From: Pseudomonas extremorientalis
Lineage (GTDB): Bacteria; Pseudomonadota; Gammaproteobacteria; Pseudomonadales; Pseudomonadaceae
DNA: 64,000 nt
Assembly (NCBI RefSeq): GCF_001870465.1
Contig: NZ_MDGK01000004.1
Span: 1 to 64,000 of the forward strand
Direction: 5' to 3'
Shown here: piece after piece, positions 17,852-27,133 of the stretch
How positions within the stretch are numbered: position 1 is the first letter of the stretch
How the letters are laid out: every line of letters begins with the position of its first letter
Notes under the pieces: model-generated
The model's database searches: none
What the model saw: the letters and a program-made list of their open reading frames with translations, nothing else
Told to the model about the DNA's origin: nothing
Position numbers and translations under genes: made by a program

Positions 17852-18568
17852 ATGACCGATAAGCCTCAAGTACCCGCACAAGCATCCCCGAGCAACAGCC
17901 TGGAGGCCGCTGCTGTCGCGGCGTACCTTGAGGCTAATCCGGACTTCTTCGTCGAACACGAAGAGCTGTTGCCGGCCCTGCGCATCCCCCATCAACGCGG
18001 GGATACCGTGTCGCTGGTAGAGCGGCAGATGAAGATCCTGCGCGAGCGCAACATTGAAATGCGCCACAAGCTCTCGCACTTGATGGACGTCGCCCGCGAC
18101 AACGACCGCCTGTTCGAGAAAACCCGCCGCCTGATCCTGACCTTGATGGACGCCACCAGCCTGGAAGAAACGGTGATCGCCGTGGAAGACAGCCTGCGCC
18201 AGGACTTCCAGGTGCCGTTCGTGAGCCTGATCCTGTTCAGCGACAATCCGATGCCGGTGGGTCGTTGGGTCAGCGGCAGCGACGCACAAACCACCATCGG
18301 TGGCCTGCTGTCCGAAGGCAAGACCATCAGCGGCACCTTGCGTGAGCATGAGCTGGACTTCCTGTTCGGGGCCGAACAGCGCAAGCAGATCGGCTCCACT
18401 GCCGTCGTCGCCCTCAGTCATCAAGGCCTGCATGGCGTGCTGGCCATCGCCAGCCGCGATCCTCAGCACTACAAAAGCTCCGTGGGTACCTTGTTCCTGA
18501 CCTACATCGCCGAAGTACTGGGCCGCGTCTTGCCGCGTTTCACCACCGCCCTGCGCGCGGTGCGCTAG
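17852..18568 (+). CDS. DUF484 (GAF-like) family protein
   Basis: A 238-residue cytoplasmic protein of the DUF484/YigA family. An N-terminal helical part has [20 protein letters not shown], followed by a coiled coil (residues ~50-95) and a GAF-like domain to the end. It sits between dapF and xerC, the conserved arrangement in enterobacteria (dapF-yigA-xerC-yigB). Its function is unknown; the fixed neighbourhood suggests a link to chromosome resolution or cell-wall synthesis. The gap to xerC is 2 bp. Confidence 0.93.
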   Translation: MTDKPQVPAQASPSNSLEAAAVAAYLEANPDFFVEHEELLPALRIPHQRGDTVSLVERQMKILRERNIEMRHKLSHLMDVARDNDRLFEKTRRLILTLMDATSLEETVIAVEDSLRQDFQVPFVSLILFSDNPMPVGRWVSGSDAQTTIGGLLSEGKTISGTLREHELDFLFGAEQRKQIGSTAVVALSHQGLHGVLAIASRDPQHYKSSVGTLFLTYIAEVLGRVLPRFTTALRAVR

Positions 18569-18570
18569 CC

Positions 18571-19470
18571 ATGGAACGGCAACTGGACGCTTACTGCGCT
18601 CACCTGCGCAACGAGCGCCAGGTGTCGCCCCATACCCTGGAAGCCTATCGACGGGACTTGAACAAGGTCCTGGCCTACTGCGAAAAACAACAGATCAGCA
18701 GCTGGAAGGCCCTGGATATCCAGGGCCTGCGCAGCCTGATCGCGCGACTGCACCAGGCCGGCCAATCCTCGCGCAGCCTGTCGCGCCTGCTCTCGGCGGT
18801 GCGTGGGCTCTATCACTACCTGAACCGTGAAGGCCTGTGCGACCACGACCCGGCCAACGGCCTGTCGCCACCCAAGGGCGAGCGGCGCCTGCCCAAGACC
18901 CTGGACACTGACCGTGCCCTGCAACTGTTGGACGGTGCGGTCGAGGATGACTTCCTGGCCCATCGCGACCAAGCGATTCTGGAACTGTTCTATTCCTCGG
19001 GCCTGCGCCTTTCTGAGCTGACCGGCCTGAACCTGGATCAATTGGACCTGGCAGACGGGCTGGTGCAAGTGCTCGGCAAGGGCAGCAAGACCCGCGTCCT
19101 ACCGGTAGGCCGCAAGGCACGGGAAGCATTGCAGCTGTGGTTGCCGCTGCGCCTGCTGACCAACCCGGCGGACGATGCGGTGTTCGTCAGCCAGCAAGGC
19201 CGGCGTCTTGGACCCAGGGCGATTCAGGTGCGGGTGAAGGCCGCCGGGGAGCGAGAGCTGGGGCAGAACCTGCACCCACATATGCTGCGACACTCTTTCG
19301 CCAGCCATCTGCTGGAATCGTCCCAGGACCTGCGCGCCGTGCAAGAGCTACTGGGCCACTCCGATATCAAGACCACACAGATCTATACCCATCTGGATTT
19401 CCAACACCTGGCAACGGTGTACGACAGCGCCCACCCAAGGGCCAAACGCATCAAGGACGGCGACTCATGA
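18571..19470 (+). CDS. xerC: Tyrosine recombinase XerC
   Basis: A 299-residue tyrosine recombinase. It has the N-terminal SAM-like core-binding domain (residues ~1-90) and the C-terminal catalytic domain. Active-site residues are visible: Arg in SSGLRLSEL, His and Arg in [15 protein letters not shown], and the nucleophilic Tyr in [11 protein letters not shown]. With XerD it resolves chromosome dimers at dif. The sss name is used in Pseudomonas for root-colonisation mutants of this gene. Its stop overlaps the next ATG (ATGA). Confidence 0.96.
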   Translation: MERQLDAYCAHLRNERQVSPHTLEAYRRDLNKVLAYCEKQQISSWKALDIQGLRSLIARLHQAGQSSRSLSRLLSAVRGLYHYLNREGLCDHDPANGLSPPKGERRLPKTLDTDRALQLLDGAVEDDFLAHRDQAILELFYSSGLRLSELTGLNLDQLDLADGLVQVLGKGSKTRVLPVGRKAREALQLWLPLRLLTNPADDAVFVSQQGRRLGPRAIQVRVKAAGERELGQNLHPHMLRHSFASHLLESSQDLRAVQELLGHSDIKTTQIYTHLDFQHLATVYDSAHPRAKRIKDGDS

Positions 19471-20162
19471 GTATCAAGCTGATCACCTTCGACCTGGACG
19501 ACACGCTCTGGGACAACGTACCTGTCATCATCAGCGCCGAGGCATCGATGCGCGAATGGCTGGCGCTTAACGCCGCCAAGGTCGGCGATTTGCCGCTGGA
19601 GCACTTCGCCAGTCTTCGCCAACAGGTGCTGGAGCGCCATCCCGAGCTGAAACACCGCATCAGCATCCTGCGTCACCGGGTGTTGATGCATGCATTTGAG
19701 GAGGCTGGTTATCCGCAGCCTGAGGCCACGGAAATGGCCGATGTGTGCTTCGAAGCATTCATTCATGCGCGCCACCGGCTCACCCCGTTTCCCGAAGCCG
19801 AGCCTATGCTCCAGGCGCTACGCCAGCATTTCCTGCTGGGTGTGATCACCAACGGCAATGCCGATGTGCAGCGTGTTGGCCTGGCGGACTACTTCCATTT
19901 TGCGCTGCGGGCCGAAGATATCGGCATCGCCAAGCCGGATGTGCGGTTGTTTCAGGAAGCGTTGCAACGTGGTGGCGTGGACGCTGGTGCGGCGGTGCAT
20001 GTTGGCGATCACCCGGGGGATGACATCGCCGGGGCGCAGCAGGCGGGGCTACGGGCGGTGTGGTTCAACCCGACGGGTAAGGCATGGGAGGGGGACAAGC
20101 GACCGGATGCGCAGATTCGTAGCCTGACAGAGTTGCCGGAACTGCTGCGCAGCTGGAAGTAA
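19467..20162 (+). CDS. HAD-superfamily hydrolase (YigB-like)
   Basis: A 231-residue HAD-IA phosphatase. Motif I is [10 protein letters not shown] with the nucleophilic Asp near residue 9. Motif II is VITNGNAD, and motif IV is [18 protein letters not shown]. coli YigB in the same position dephosphorylates FMN, so flavin phosphatase activity is possible. The start at 19467 overlaps the xerC stop; the open frame runs further upstream only inside xerC. It is the last gene of the lppL operon. Confidence 0.92.
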   Translation: MSIKLITFDLDDTLWDNVPVIISAEASMREWLALNAAKVGDLPLEHFASLRQQVLERHPELKHRISILRHRVLMHAFEEAGYPQPEATEMADVCFEAFIHARHRLTPFPEAEPMLQALRQHFLLGVITNGNADVQRVGLADYFHFALRAEDIGIAKPDVRLFQEALQRGGVDAGAAVHVGDHPGDDIAGAQQAGLRAVWFNPTGKAWEGDKRPDAQIRSLTELPELLRSWK

Positions 20163-20177
20163 CACCGTAGGTCAGCA

Positions 20178-20266
20178 TGTGGGAGGGGGCTTGCCCCCGA
20201 TTACAGTGGGTCAGCCAATATATTCGTTGGCTGATACACCGCTATCGGGGGCAAGCCCCCTCCCAC
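20178..20266. repeat. REPIN (inverted pair of REP sequences)
   Basis: TGTGGGAGGGGGCTTGCC at the left and its inverted copy at the right (ending ...CCCTCCCACA) flank a ~40-bp spacer. The 89-bp unit can fold into one long hairpin. This is the typical P. fluorescens REPIN layout, located just after the HAD hydrolase stop. Confidence 0.92.
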
Positions 20267-20296
20267 ATTTTTTATCGCCGGTAACGTCCAGGCATG

Positions 20297-20325
20297 AAAA
20301 AACCCGCAGCGACGGCGGGCTTTTT
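20297..20325. terminator. Bidirectional terminator between the lppL operon and sutA
   Basis: CCCGC/GCGGG arms (20303-20307, 20315-20319) are flanked by AAAAAA on the left and TTTTT on the right, so the hairpin can serve both convergent units. Confidence 0.85.
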
Positions 20326-20346
20326 CTTACAAGCAGGTGACTGACC

Positions 20347-20673
20347 TCAAATAGGTCGGCTGCCGTACTTGTTATCCGGCTTCTTCGGTGGGTCTGCCAC
20401 CACGTTGGCCTCGACTTCCTGCACTTTGCCGCCTTTAGCGAGGAACTCTTCCATCGCACGGGCCAGGGCATCACGCTCTTTGTTCTTGGCTTCAACGCTT
20501 GGCAATTCGTCTACCGACACAGCTGCCTTGGCTTTGCCTTTGGCGGCCGGGACAGGCGCATCATCGCCACTGTCCTCGTCGGCAACGTCTTCCGCCGCCG
20601 CTTCAAGGCCTTCTTCGGTGTCGTCTTCGTCACCTACTTCGAGTTCGTCGTTTTCCAGATCATCGTCGCTCAT
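20347..20673 (-). CDS. sutA: SutA, acidic RNA-polymerase-binding regulator
   Basis: A 108-residue protein. Its N-terminal half is an acidic disordered tail (MSDDDLENDELEVGDEDDTE), followed by a short Ala/Lys stretch, a central helix (AKNKERDALARAMEEFLAKG) and the C-terminal segment ending NKYGSRPI. This matches my recollection of SutA from P. aeruginosa, which binds RNA polymerase and adjusts gene expression in slow or non-growing cells, and which also lies next to amtB. The function is taken from that homologue. Confidence 0.85.
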   Translation of the reverse strand: MSDDDLENDELEVGDEDDTEEGLEAAAEDVADEDSGDDAPVPAAKGKAKAAVSVDELPSVEAKNKERDALARAMEEFLAKGGKVQEVEANVVADPPKKPDNKYGSRPI

Positions 20674-20776
20674 GTTCTACCTCATGACTTGCGAAAAGCA
20701 GATTAGTTATAGCCCAGCTTCACCCTCTGTCGACGGCTGCCGGAAAAAAATCAACATCCACTGGTTAACCAGTGGC

Positions 20777-21202
20777 TTATGCCCCATCACCGTGCAAGGT
20801 GGCGAGGACTTTACGAGCACCGCCATGATCACGGTGCTCGCCCAGATAAACACCTTGCCAGGTCCCCATCGCCAAGCGGCCGGCCTTCACCGGCAAACTC
20901 AGCTGGCAGCCCAGGAGACTGGCCTTGAAGTGCGCCGGCAGGTCGTCCGGACCTTCGTCGTTGTGTTCGAACCCTGCGAGGCCTTGCGGCACCAGCGAAT
21001 TGAAATAACGTTCGAAGTCACGGCGTACCGCCGGGTCGGCATTCTCGTTGACGGTCAACGAGGCCGAGGTGTGCTGCAGCCACAGATGCAACAAGCCCAC
21101 GCGACAGGCCTTCAATTCAGGCAAGCCGGCCAGCAACTCATCGGTTACCAGGTGAAAGCCCCGGGGCTTGGCCCGCAGGGTAATCAGGGTCTGTTGCCAC
21201 AT
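20777..21202 (-). CDS. YjbQ / UPF0047 family protein
   Basis: A 141-residue protein of the YjbQ family. The motifs [21 protein letters not shown] and [23 protein letters not shown] are both present, including the conserved HTSA..NE and GTWQG signatures. Family members have been reported to have weak thiamine-phosphate synthase activity; the physiological role is unclear. It lies between amtB and sutA on the same strand, 211 bp downstream of amtB. Confidence 0.92.
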   Translation of the reverse strand: MWQQTLITLRAKPRGFHLVTDELLAGLPELKACRVGLLHLWLQHTSASLTVNENADPAVRRDFERYFNSLVPQGLAGFEHNDEGPDDLPAHFKASLLGCQLSLPVKAGRLAMGTWQGVYLGEHRDHGGARKVLATLHGDGA

Positions 21203-21372
21203 ACAGTTCTCCGCCCATCGGCGCGCATTCTAGCGCGCTCAGGGAAAAAACAAAGTGCCGAATACGCCTACATGCCTGTAAGACATTGGCATGCGGAAAA
21301 GTGCCGTGTGCATCCCATCACAAACACTGGATAAAAACCGGTACAGCTCGTTATGACTGACAAACAACAGAC

Positions 21373-21407
21373 AAAAAAATGCCCGGCAAGCCGGGCATCT
21401 TTTTTTC
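21373..21407 (-). terminator. Terminator of glnK-amtB
   Basis: A strong hairpin ATGCCCGGC-AAG-CCGGGCAT with seven A on one side and seven T on the other, immediately downstream of the amtB stop. Confidence 0.93.
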
Positions 21408-21413
21408 GCGTAC

Positions 21414-22751
21414 TTACAGGTTGTAGCCGCGCTCGTTGTGTTGCGCCAGGTCGAGGCCGACCGCCTCTTCCTCTTCGGTCACCCGCAGGCCCATGACCAT
21501 GTCCAGCACCTTGAGGATGATGAAGGTCACGATAGCGGTGTAGATCACCGTGAAGCCGACCCCTTTGGCCTGGATCCAGACCTGTGCAGCCACGTCAGTC
21601 ACCGTGCCGAAGCCGCCCAGCGCAGGGGCTGCGAATACACCGGTGAGGATCGCGCCGACGATACCGCCGATACCGTGCACGCCAAATGCGTCCAGGGAGT
21701 CGTCGTAGCCAAGCTTGCGCTTGAGGCTGGTGGCGCAGAAGAAGCAGATCACACCGGCGACCAGGCCGATCACCAGGGCGCCCATCGGCCCGACGGTGCC
21801 AGCGGCTGGGGTGATGGCTACCAGGCCAGCCACCACACCCGAGGCGATGCCCAGTGCGCTTGGCTTACCGTGGGTGATCCACTCGGCGAACATCCAGCCC
21901 AGCGCCGCAGCAGCGGTAGCGATCTGGGTGACCAGCATCGCCATGCCGGCAGTGCCGTTGGCCGCAGCGGCCGAGCCGGCGTTGAAGCCGAACCAGCCGA
22001 TCCACAGCATGGCCGCGCCGATCAGGGTGTAACCGAGGTTGTGCGGTGCCATCGGGGTGGTCGGGAAGCCTTTACGCTTGCCGAGCACGATGCACGCCAC
22101 CAGGCCAGCCACACCGGCGTTGATATGCACCACTGTGCCACCGGCGAAGTCCAGCACGCCCCAGTCCCACAGCAAGCCACCATTACCGCTCCAGACCATG
22201 TGTGCGATTGGCGCATAGACGAGGGTGAACCAGATGGCCATGAAGATCAGCATCGCGGAGAACTTCATACGCTCGGCGAACGCACCCACGATCAGCGCCG
22301 GGGTAATGATGGCGAAGGTCATCTGGAAGGTGATGAACACCGCTTCCGGGAACAACGCCGCAGGCCCGGTGATGCTGGCCGGGGTTACGCCCGCCAGGAA
22401 CGCCTTGCCCATGCCGCCGAAGAAGGAGTTGAAGTTGACGACGCCCTGCTCCATACCGGTCGTGTCGAACGCGATGCTGTAGCCGTAGATGACCCACAAC
22501 ACGCTGATCAGGCCAGTGATGGCGAAGCATTGCATCATCACGGAAAGAATGTTTTTGGAGCGCACCATGCCGCCGTAGAACAGCGCCAGGCCTGGAATGG
22601 TCATGAACAGCACCAGCGCGGTGGATGTGAGCATCCACGCTGTGTCACCGGAATTGAGGACTGGAGCCGCCACTTCGTCTGCCGCCATGGCCAGGCTTGG
22701 CATTACGATGGACAACAGGGCTCCGAGCCCTGCGAATTTACGCAGAGTCAT
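21414..22751 (-). CDS. amtB: Ammonium transporter AmtB
   Basis: A 445-residue inner-membrane channel for ammonium. A cleavable signal peptide (residues 1-~21, ending MAMAADE) is followed by eleven predicted membrane helices. The family signature FYGGMVRSKN and the pore histidine regions (VHGIGGIVGAILTGVFA) are intact. The start is MTLRKFAGLG with an AGGAG site; the open frame runs 38 codons further up without a ribosome site. It is downstream of glnK, whose product blocks the channel in nitrogen-rich conditions. Confidence 0.97.
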   Translation of the reverse strand: MTLRKFAGLGALLSIVMPSLAMAADEVAAPVLNSGDTAWMLTSTALVLFMTIPGLALFYGGMVRSKNILSVMMQCFAITGLISVLWVIYGYSIAFDTTGMEQGVVNFNSFFGGMGKAFLAGVTPASITGPAALFPEAVFITFQMTFAIITPALIVGAFAERMKFSAMLIFMAIWFTLVYAPIAHMVWSGNGGLLWDWGVLDFAGGTVVHINAGVAGLVACIVLGKRKGFPTTPMAPHNLGYTLIGAAMLWIGWFGFNAGSAAAANGTAGMAMLVTQIATAAAALGWMFAEWITHGKPSALGIASGVVAGLVAITPAAGTVGPMGALVIGLVAGVICFFCATSLKRKLGYDDSLDAFGVHGIGGIVGAILTGVFAAPALGGFGTVTDVAAQVWIQAKGVGFTVIYTAIVTFIILKVLDMVMGLRVTEEEEAVGLDLAQHNERGYNL

Positions 22752-22785
22752 ATTGTTTTCTCCTGGGGCGTTGGGGTTTGGCGGC

Positions 22786-23546
<761 letters not shown>

Positions 23547-23810
23547 ATGCTCGCGCCCAAAGACCTCCTCGACGCCCTGAGCGGCCACGCCTCTCGCCTG
23601 TTCAGCGGCGACACCCCGCTGCCCCGCAATGAAATCGAAAGCCAGTTCAAGGCGCTGCTGCAAAGCGGCTTCAGCAAACTCGACCTGGTGAGCCGGGAAG
23701 AGTTTGATAGCCAGATGGTGGTGCTGGCCCGCACACGTGCGCGGCTGGAGAGCCTGGAGGCGAAGGTGGCGGAGCTGGAAGCACGACTGACGCCGCCCTC
23801 TGCTGAATAA
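23547..23810 (+). CDS. ubiK: UbiK (YqiC/BMFP) ubiquinone accessory factor
   Basis: An 87-residue protein with an N-terminal amphipathic helix (MLAPKDLLDALSGHASRLF) and a C-terminal coiled coil (residues ~55-82, ending LEAKVAELEARL). These are the hallmarks of the BMFP/YqiC family, which trimerises through its C terminus. UbiK assists ubiquinone-8/9 synthesis under oxygen, binding UbiJ. It is divergent from glnK and followed by a REPIN. Confidence 0.88.
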   Translation: MLAPKDLLDALSGHASRLFSGDTPLPRNEIESQFKALLQSGFSKLDLVSREEFDSQMVVLARTRARLESLEAKVAELEARLTPPSAE

Positions 23811-23820
23811 ACGCGGTCAG

Positions 23821-23907
23821 TGTGGGAGCTGGCTTGCCTGCGATGCAGACGCCTCGGTGTATCAGTTGCACGTAGGCGATGCTATCGCAGGCAAGCCAGC
23901 TCCCACA
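23821..23907. repeat. REPIN of a second sequence class
   Basis: TGTGGGAGCTGGCTTGCC at the left is repeated in inverted form at the right (...CCAGCTCCCACA), with a 9-bp longer match through CTGCGAT/ATCGCAG. The core differs from the GGGGGCTTGCCCCC class seen elsewhere in the window. Confidence 0.92.
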
Positions 23908-24023
23908 TAAAGCGCTGCGAACGACGCTGGATACGTTCTGTAAAACCTCCCTCGCCTCGCATTTCTCCACCTCGTCTACCCTTGAAAAACCGCAGGAAGC
24001 GGCCCTCTTTTCAAGGAACGAGC

Positions 24024-25520
24024 ATGTCCCTCGCCATCGTCCACAGCCGCGCCCAGATCGGCGTCGAAGCCCCTGCCGTCACCGTCGAAGTGCACATGGC
24101 CAACGGTTTGCCATCCCTCACCCTGGTGGGTTTGCCGGAAACCGCCGTCAAGGAAAGCAAGGACCGGGTGCGCAGCGCCATTCTCAACTCTGCCCTGCAA
24201 TACCCTGCCCGGCGCATCACCCTCAACCTGGCACCCGCCGACCTGCCCAAGGACGGCGGGCGCTTTGACCTGGCGATAGCGCTGGGCATCCTGGCGGCCA
24301 GCGTTCAAGTGCCGGCGCTGATGCTCGATGAGGTGGAATGCCTCGGCGAGTTGGCGCTGTCCGGCGAAGTGCGAGCAGTGAAAGGCGTGCTGCCGGCCGC
24401 GTTGGCGGCACGCAAGGCCGGGCGCACCGTGATAGTGCCGCGGGCGAATGCCGAGGAGGCGTGCCTGGCCTCGGGGTTGAAGGTGATTGCGGTAGATCAT
24501 TTGCTGCAGGTCGTGGCGCACCTGAATGGGCATCAGCCCATAGAGCCCTACAAGTCCGACGGCTTGCTGTACCTGAACAAGCCATACCCGGACCTGAGCG
24601 AAGTACAGGGCCAGCTCGCCGCCAAGCGCGCACTGCTGATCGCGGCGGCGGGCGCGCATAACCTGCTGTTCAGCGGCCCGCCCGGTACCGGCAAGACACT
24701 GCTTGCCAGTCGCCTGCCGGGTTTGTTGCCACCGTTGAGCGAGCAGGAAGCCTTGGAAGTGGCGGCTATCCAGTCGGTCGTCAGCCTGGCACCGCTGAGT
24801 CACTGGCCACACCGACCGTTTCGCCAGCCGCACCACTCTGCATCAGGTCCGGCATTGGTGGGCGGCGGGTCGAAACCGCAGCCTGGGGAGATTACCCTGG
24901 CCCATCACGGCGTACTGTTCCTCGATGAATTGCCGGAGTTCGACCGCAAGGTGCTGGAGGTGCTGCGCGAGCCTCTGGAATCGGGCCACATCGTCATTTC
25001 CCGCGCCCGCGATCGCGTCAGCTTCCCGGCCCGCTTCCAACTGGTAGCCGCCATGAACCCCTGCCCTTGCGGGTACATGGGCGAACCCAACGGGCGTTGT
25101 CGCTGCACGCCGGAGCAGGTTCAGCGCTATCGCAACAAGCTCTCCGGCCCTTTGCTGGACCGCATCGACTTGCACCTCACTGTGGCGCGGGAAACCACCG
25201 CGTTGAATCCAACCCAGCAGGTGGGCGATAACACGGCCGAGGCATCGGCACGGGTCGCCCAGGCCCGCGATCGCCAACGGCAACGCCAGGGCTGTGCGAA
25301 TGCGTTCCTTGATCTGCCAGGGCTGCGCAAGCACTGCAAGCTGACGAAGACCGATGAAGGCTGGCTGGAAACCGCCTGTGAACGGTTGACGCTATCCCTG
25401 CGCGCGGCCCATCGCCTGCTCAAAGTGGCGCGTACCCTGGCCGACCTCGAGCACGCCGATAACATCACTCGACCGCACCTGGCGGAAGCGCTGCAATATC
25501 GGCCCGCGGCCGTCGGCTAG
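24024..25520 (+). CDS. comM: ComM/YifB, Mg-chelatase-like AAA+ ATPase
   Basis: A 498-residue protein with an N-terminal Lon-protease-like substrate domain (residues 1-~180) and an AAA+ core. The Walker A is SGPPGTGKTLLASRLPGLLP; Walker B is ITLAHHGVLFLDELPEF. A C-terminal Mg_chelatase_C region follows. ComM is a hexameric helicase promoting branch migration in natural transformation in several gammaproteobacteria. The frame is open upstream through the REPIN, but MSLAIVHSRAQIGVEA is the family N terminus. Its stop overlaps the TetR stop in CTAG. Confidence 0.94.
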   Translation: MSLAIVHSRAQIGVEAPAVTVEVHMANGLPSLTLVGLPETAVKESKDRVRSAILNSALQYPARRITLNLAPADLPKDGGRFDLAIALGILAASVQVPALMLDEVECLGELALSGEVRAVKGVLPAALAARKAGRTVIVPRANAEEACLASGLKVIAVDHLLQVVAHLNGHQPIEPYKSDGLLYLNKPYPDLSEVQGQLAAKRALLIAAAGAHNLLFSGPPGTGKTLLASRLPGLLPPLSEQEALEVAAIQSVVSLAPLSHWPHRPFRQPHHSASGPALVGGGSKPQPGEITLAHHGVLFLDELPEFDRKVLEVLREPLESGHIVISRARDRVSFPARFQLVAAMNPCPCGYMGEPNGRCRCTPEQVQRYRNKLSGPLLDRIDLHLTVARETTALNPTQQVGDNTAEASARVAQARDRQRQRQGCANAFLDLPGLRKHCKLTKTDEGWLETACERLTLSLRAAHRLLKVARTLADLEHADNITRPHLAEALQYRPAAVG

Positions 25521-26101
25521 GGCGCCTCTGGGAAGTCCAGCAGCAGCCGCGCCACTTCCATCACTTCATCCAGGGCCGCTTCGGCCGACTCCATGGAGGG
25601 TTTGAGCATCAGGTCGTCGGCATAGCCCATCGCCACGGCAAAGATCTGGCGGGCAGCGCGTTGTGGCGAGTCACAACGCAAGACGTTGGCAGCCACACCC
25701 CGCTCGATCACTTCGGCGAGCATGCCTTGCCATTGGGCGTTGATCGCCAGGTAAGCCTGGGCCATTTCCGGGTCCTGCATGGCTTCGTCCCAGGCATCCA
25801 GCCACAGCGCCCACCCCGCATCGGCGGTGCTTGGCAGGCAGTCGCGCAAAAAACCCACAAAAGCTTCCAGGGGCGCTGCTTCTGCCAGGGGCGCGCGTAC
25901 TTCGTCCAGCTGTTCGTTGGCAAATCGCACGAAGGCTTCGCGGCGCAGTTCCTTCCAGTCGCTGAAGTAGTGATAGACGTGGCTGCGGGACAGGCCTGCA
26001 TGTTCGGCCAGGTCGCGGGTGGACACATCGGCAAAACCCTTGCTGCGAAACAGTTCCAGGGCGGCGGCGATGATCTGGTCTTTACGGTCGATACGCGACA
26101 T
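25517..26101 (-). CDS. TetR-family transcriptional regulator
   Basis: A 194-residue regulator. The N-terminal TetR helix-turn-helix spans residues ~5-50 (IIAAALELFRSKGFADVSTR, then LAEHAGLSRSHVYHYFSDW). The rest is a helical ligand-binding domain containing WALWLDAWDEAMQDPEMAQAY. The chosen start has AAGGAA 9 bp upstream; the frame opens 20 codons earlier inside the operator region. It is divergent from the membrane-protein gene at 26216 and the gap holds two near-identical operators. The ligand is unknown. Confidence 0.92.
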   Translation of the reverse strand: MSRIDRKDQIIAAALELFRSKGFADVSTRDLAEHAGLSRSHVYHYFSDWKELRREAFVRFANEQLDEVRAPLAEAAPLEAFVGFLRDCLPSTADAGWALWLDAWDEAMQDPEMAQAYLAINAQWQGMLAEVIERGVAANVLRCDSPQRAARQIFAVAMGYADDLMLKPSMESAEAALDEVMEVARLLLDFPEAP

Positions 26102-26145
26102 GGGCAATTCCTTCCAGGCACCGGCAGATAAGCGGCGCTTGCTTT

Positions 26146-26183
26146 TTGAGCGATCGCTCAAGGATACTTGAGCAGTCGCTCAA
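26146..26183. promoter_or_regulatory. Tandem operators for the divergent TetR regulator
   Basis: TTGAGCGATCGCTCAA (26146-26161) is a perfect 16-bp palindrome. TTGAGCAGTCGCTCAA (26168-26183) has the same 6-bp arms around a changed 4-bp centre. The start-to-start distance is 22 bp, about two helical turns. The sequence is direct evidence; TetR binding is inferred from the position in the divergent gap. Confidence 0.8.
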
Positions 26184-26215
26184 TAATAGCGTCTATCACT
26201 CCTTTGGTGCACCCC

Positions 26216-27130
26216 ATGTCATCCGTCACACCGCAAATCCTGATCGAAGAAAGTCAGAAAATCGGCCAGCAATCCGCCGGCCAGACGCTCAAGGCCATTG
26301 CCAAAGCCTATCCGGGCAAGCTGTCCGCCACGCTGTCGCTGGTCGCGCTGGAGAACGCGCTGCTGCTGGCCTACCCGTTGTTTGCCGGGTTTGCGGTGGA
26401 CGCGATCATCCGCGGCGACACGGGTAACGCGCTGCTCTACGCCGCCGTGGTCCTGGCGTTCTGGGTGGTCGGCGCGGCGCGGCGGGCGTTGGATACGCGG
26501 ACTTTCACGCGGATCTACGCCGATCTGGCGGTGCCGGTGATCCTCAACCAACGCCTGCAGAACCACAGCACGTCGAAATCGGCGGCGCGGGTGGTGCTTG
26601 CTCGGGAGTTCGTCGACTTCTTTGAAAAGCATGTACCGATCATCGCCACGGCGCTGGTGTCGATTATCGGCGCGGCAGTGATGTTGATGGTGATCGAGCC
26701 TTGGGTAGGCCTGGCGTGCCTGGGCGCGCTAGTGCTGTGCATCACGTTGTTGCCACGCTTTGCCCGGCGCAACCAAGCGCTGCATGAACGGTTGAACAAC
26801 CGGCTGGAAAAAGAAATCGGCCTGGTGGAAAAGGTCGGCGCACCGACCCTGCGGCGCCACTACCAGGTGCTTTCGCGCCTGCGCATCTGGCTGTCAGACC
26901 GCGAGGCGGCTGCGTACCTGTTTCTTGGCACGCTGGCCGCCTTGCTGTTTGTGGTCGCCATCAGCCAGTTGGCGCAGTCACCCGCGGTCAAGGCCGGCCA
27001 TATCTATGCAGTCATGACTTACCTGTGGACCTTCGTCACCAGCATGGACGAAGCCCCCGGCATGGTCGACCAACTGGCGCGCCTGAAGGACATCGGCAAG
27101 CGCGTGGACCCCGGCCTGGGCGACCGCTAG
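26216..27130 (+). CDS. ABC-type six-transmembrane protein without ATPase domain
   Basis: A 304-residue membrane protein with the fold of an ABC exporter transmembrane domain. Hydrophobic helices lie near residues 45-65, 75-95, 140-160, 165-185, 240-260 and 265-285. There is no Walker A, signature or Walker B motif, and no ATPase gene follows; the next gene is convergent after 3 bp. The start MSSVTPQILIEES is chosen because the upstream TTG lies inside the second operator. Regulation by the divergent TetR protein is likely. The substrate is unknown. Confidence 0.85.
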   Translation: MSSVTPQILIEESQKIGQQSAGQTLKAIAKAYPGKLSATLSLVALENALLLAYPLFAGFAVDAIIRGDTGNALLYAAVVLAFWVVGAARRALDTRTFTRIYADLAVPVILNQRLQNHSTSKSAARVVLAREFVDFFEKHVPIIATALVSIIGAAVMLMVIEPWVGLACLGALVLCITLLPRFARRNQALHERLNNRLEKEIGLVEKVGAPTLRRHYQVLSRLRIWLSDREAAAYLFLGTLAALLFVVAISQLAQSPAVKAGHIYAVMTYLWTFVTSMDEAPGMVDQLARLKDIGKRVDPGLGDR

Positions 27131-27133
27131 GCC

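Noticed and set aside
23820..24023. In-frame extension of comM through a REPIN
   Set aside because: The extension translates repeat DNA and the family N terminus starts at 24024.
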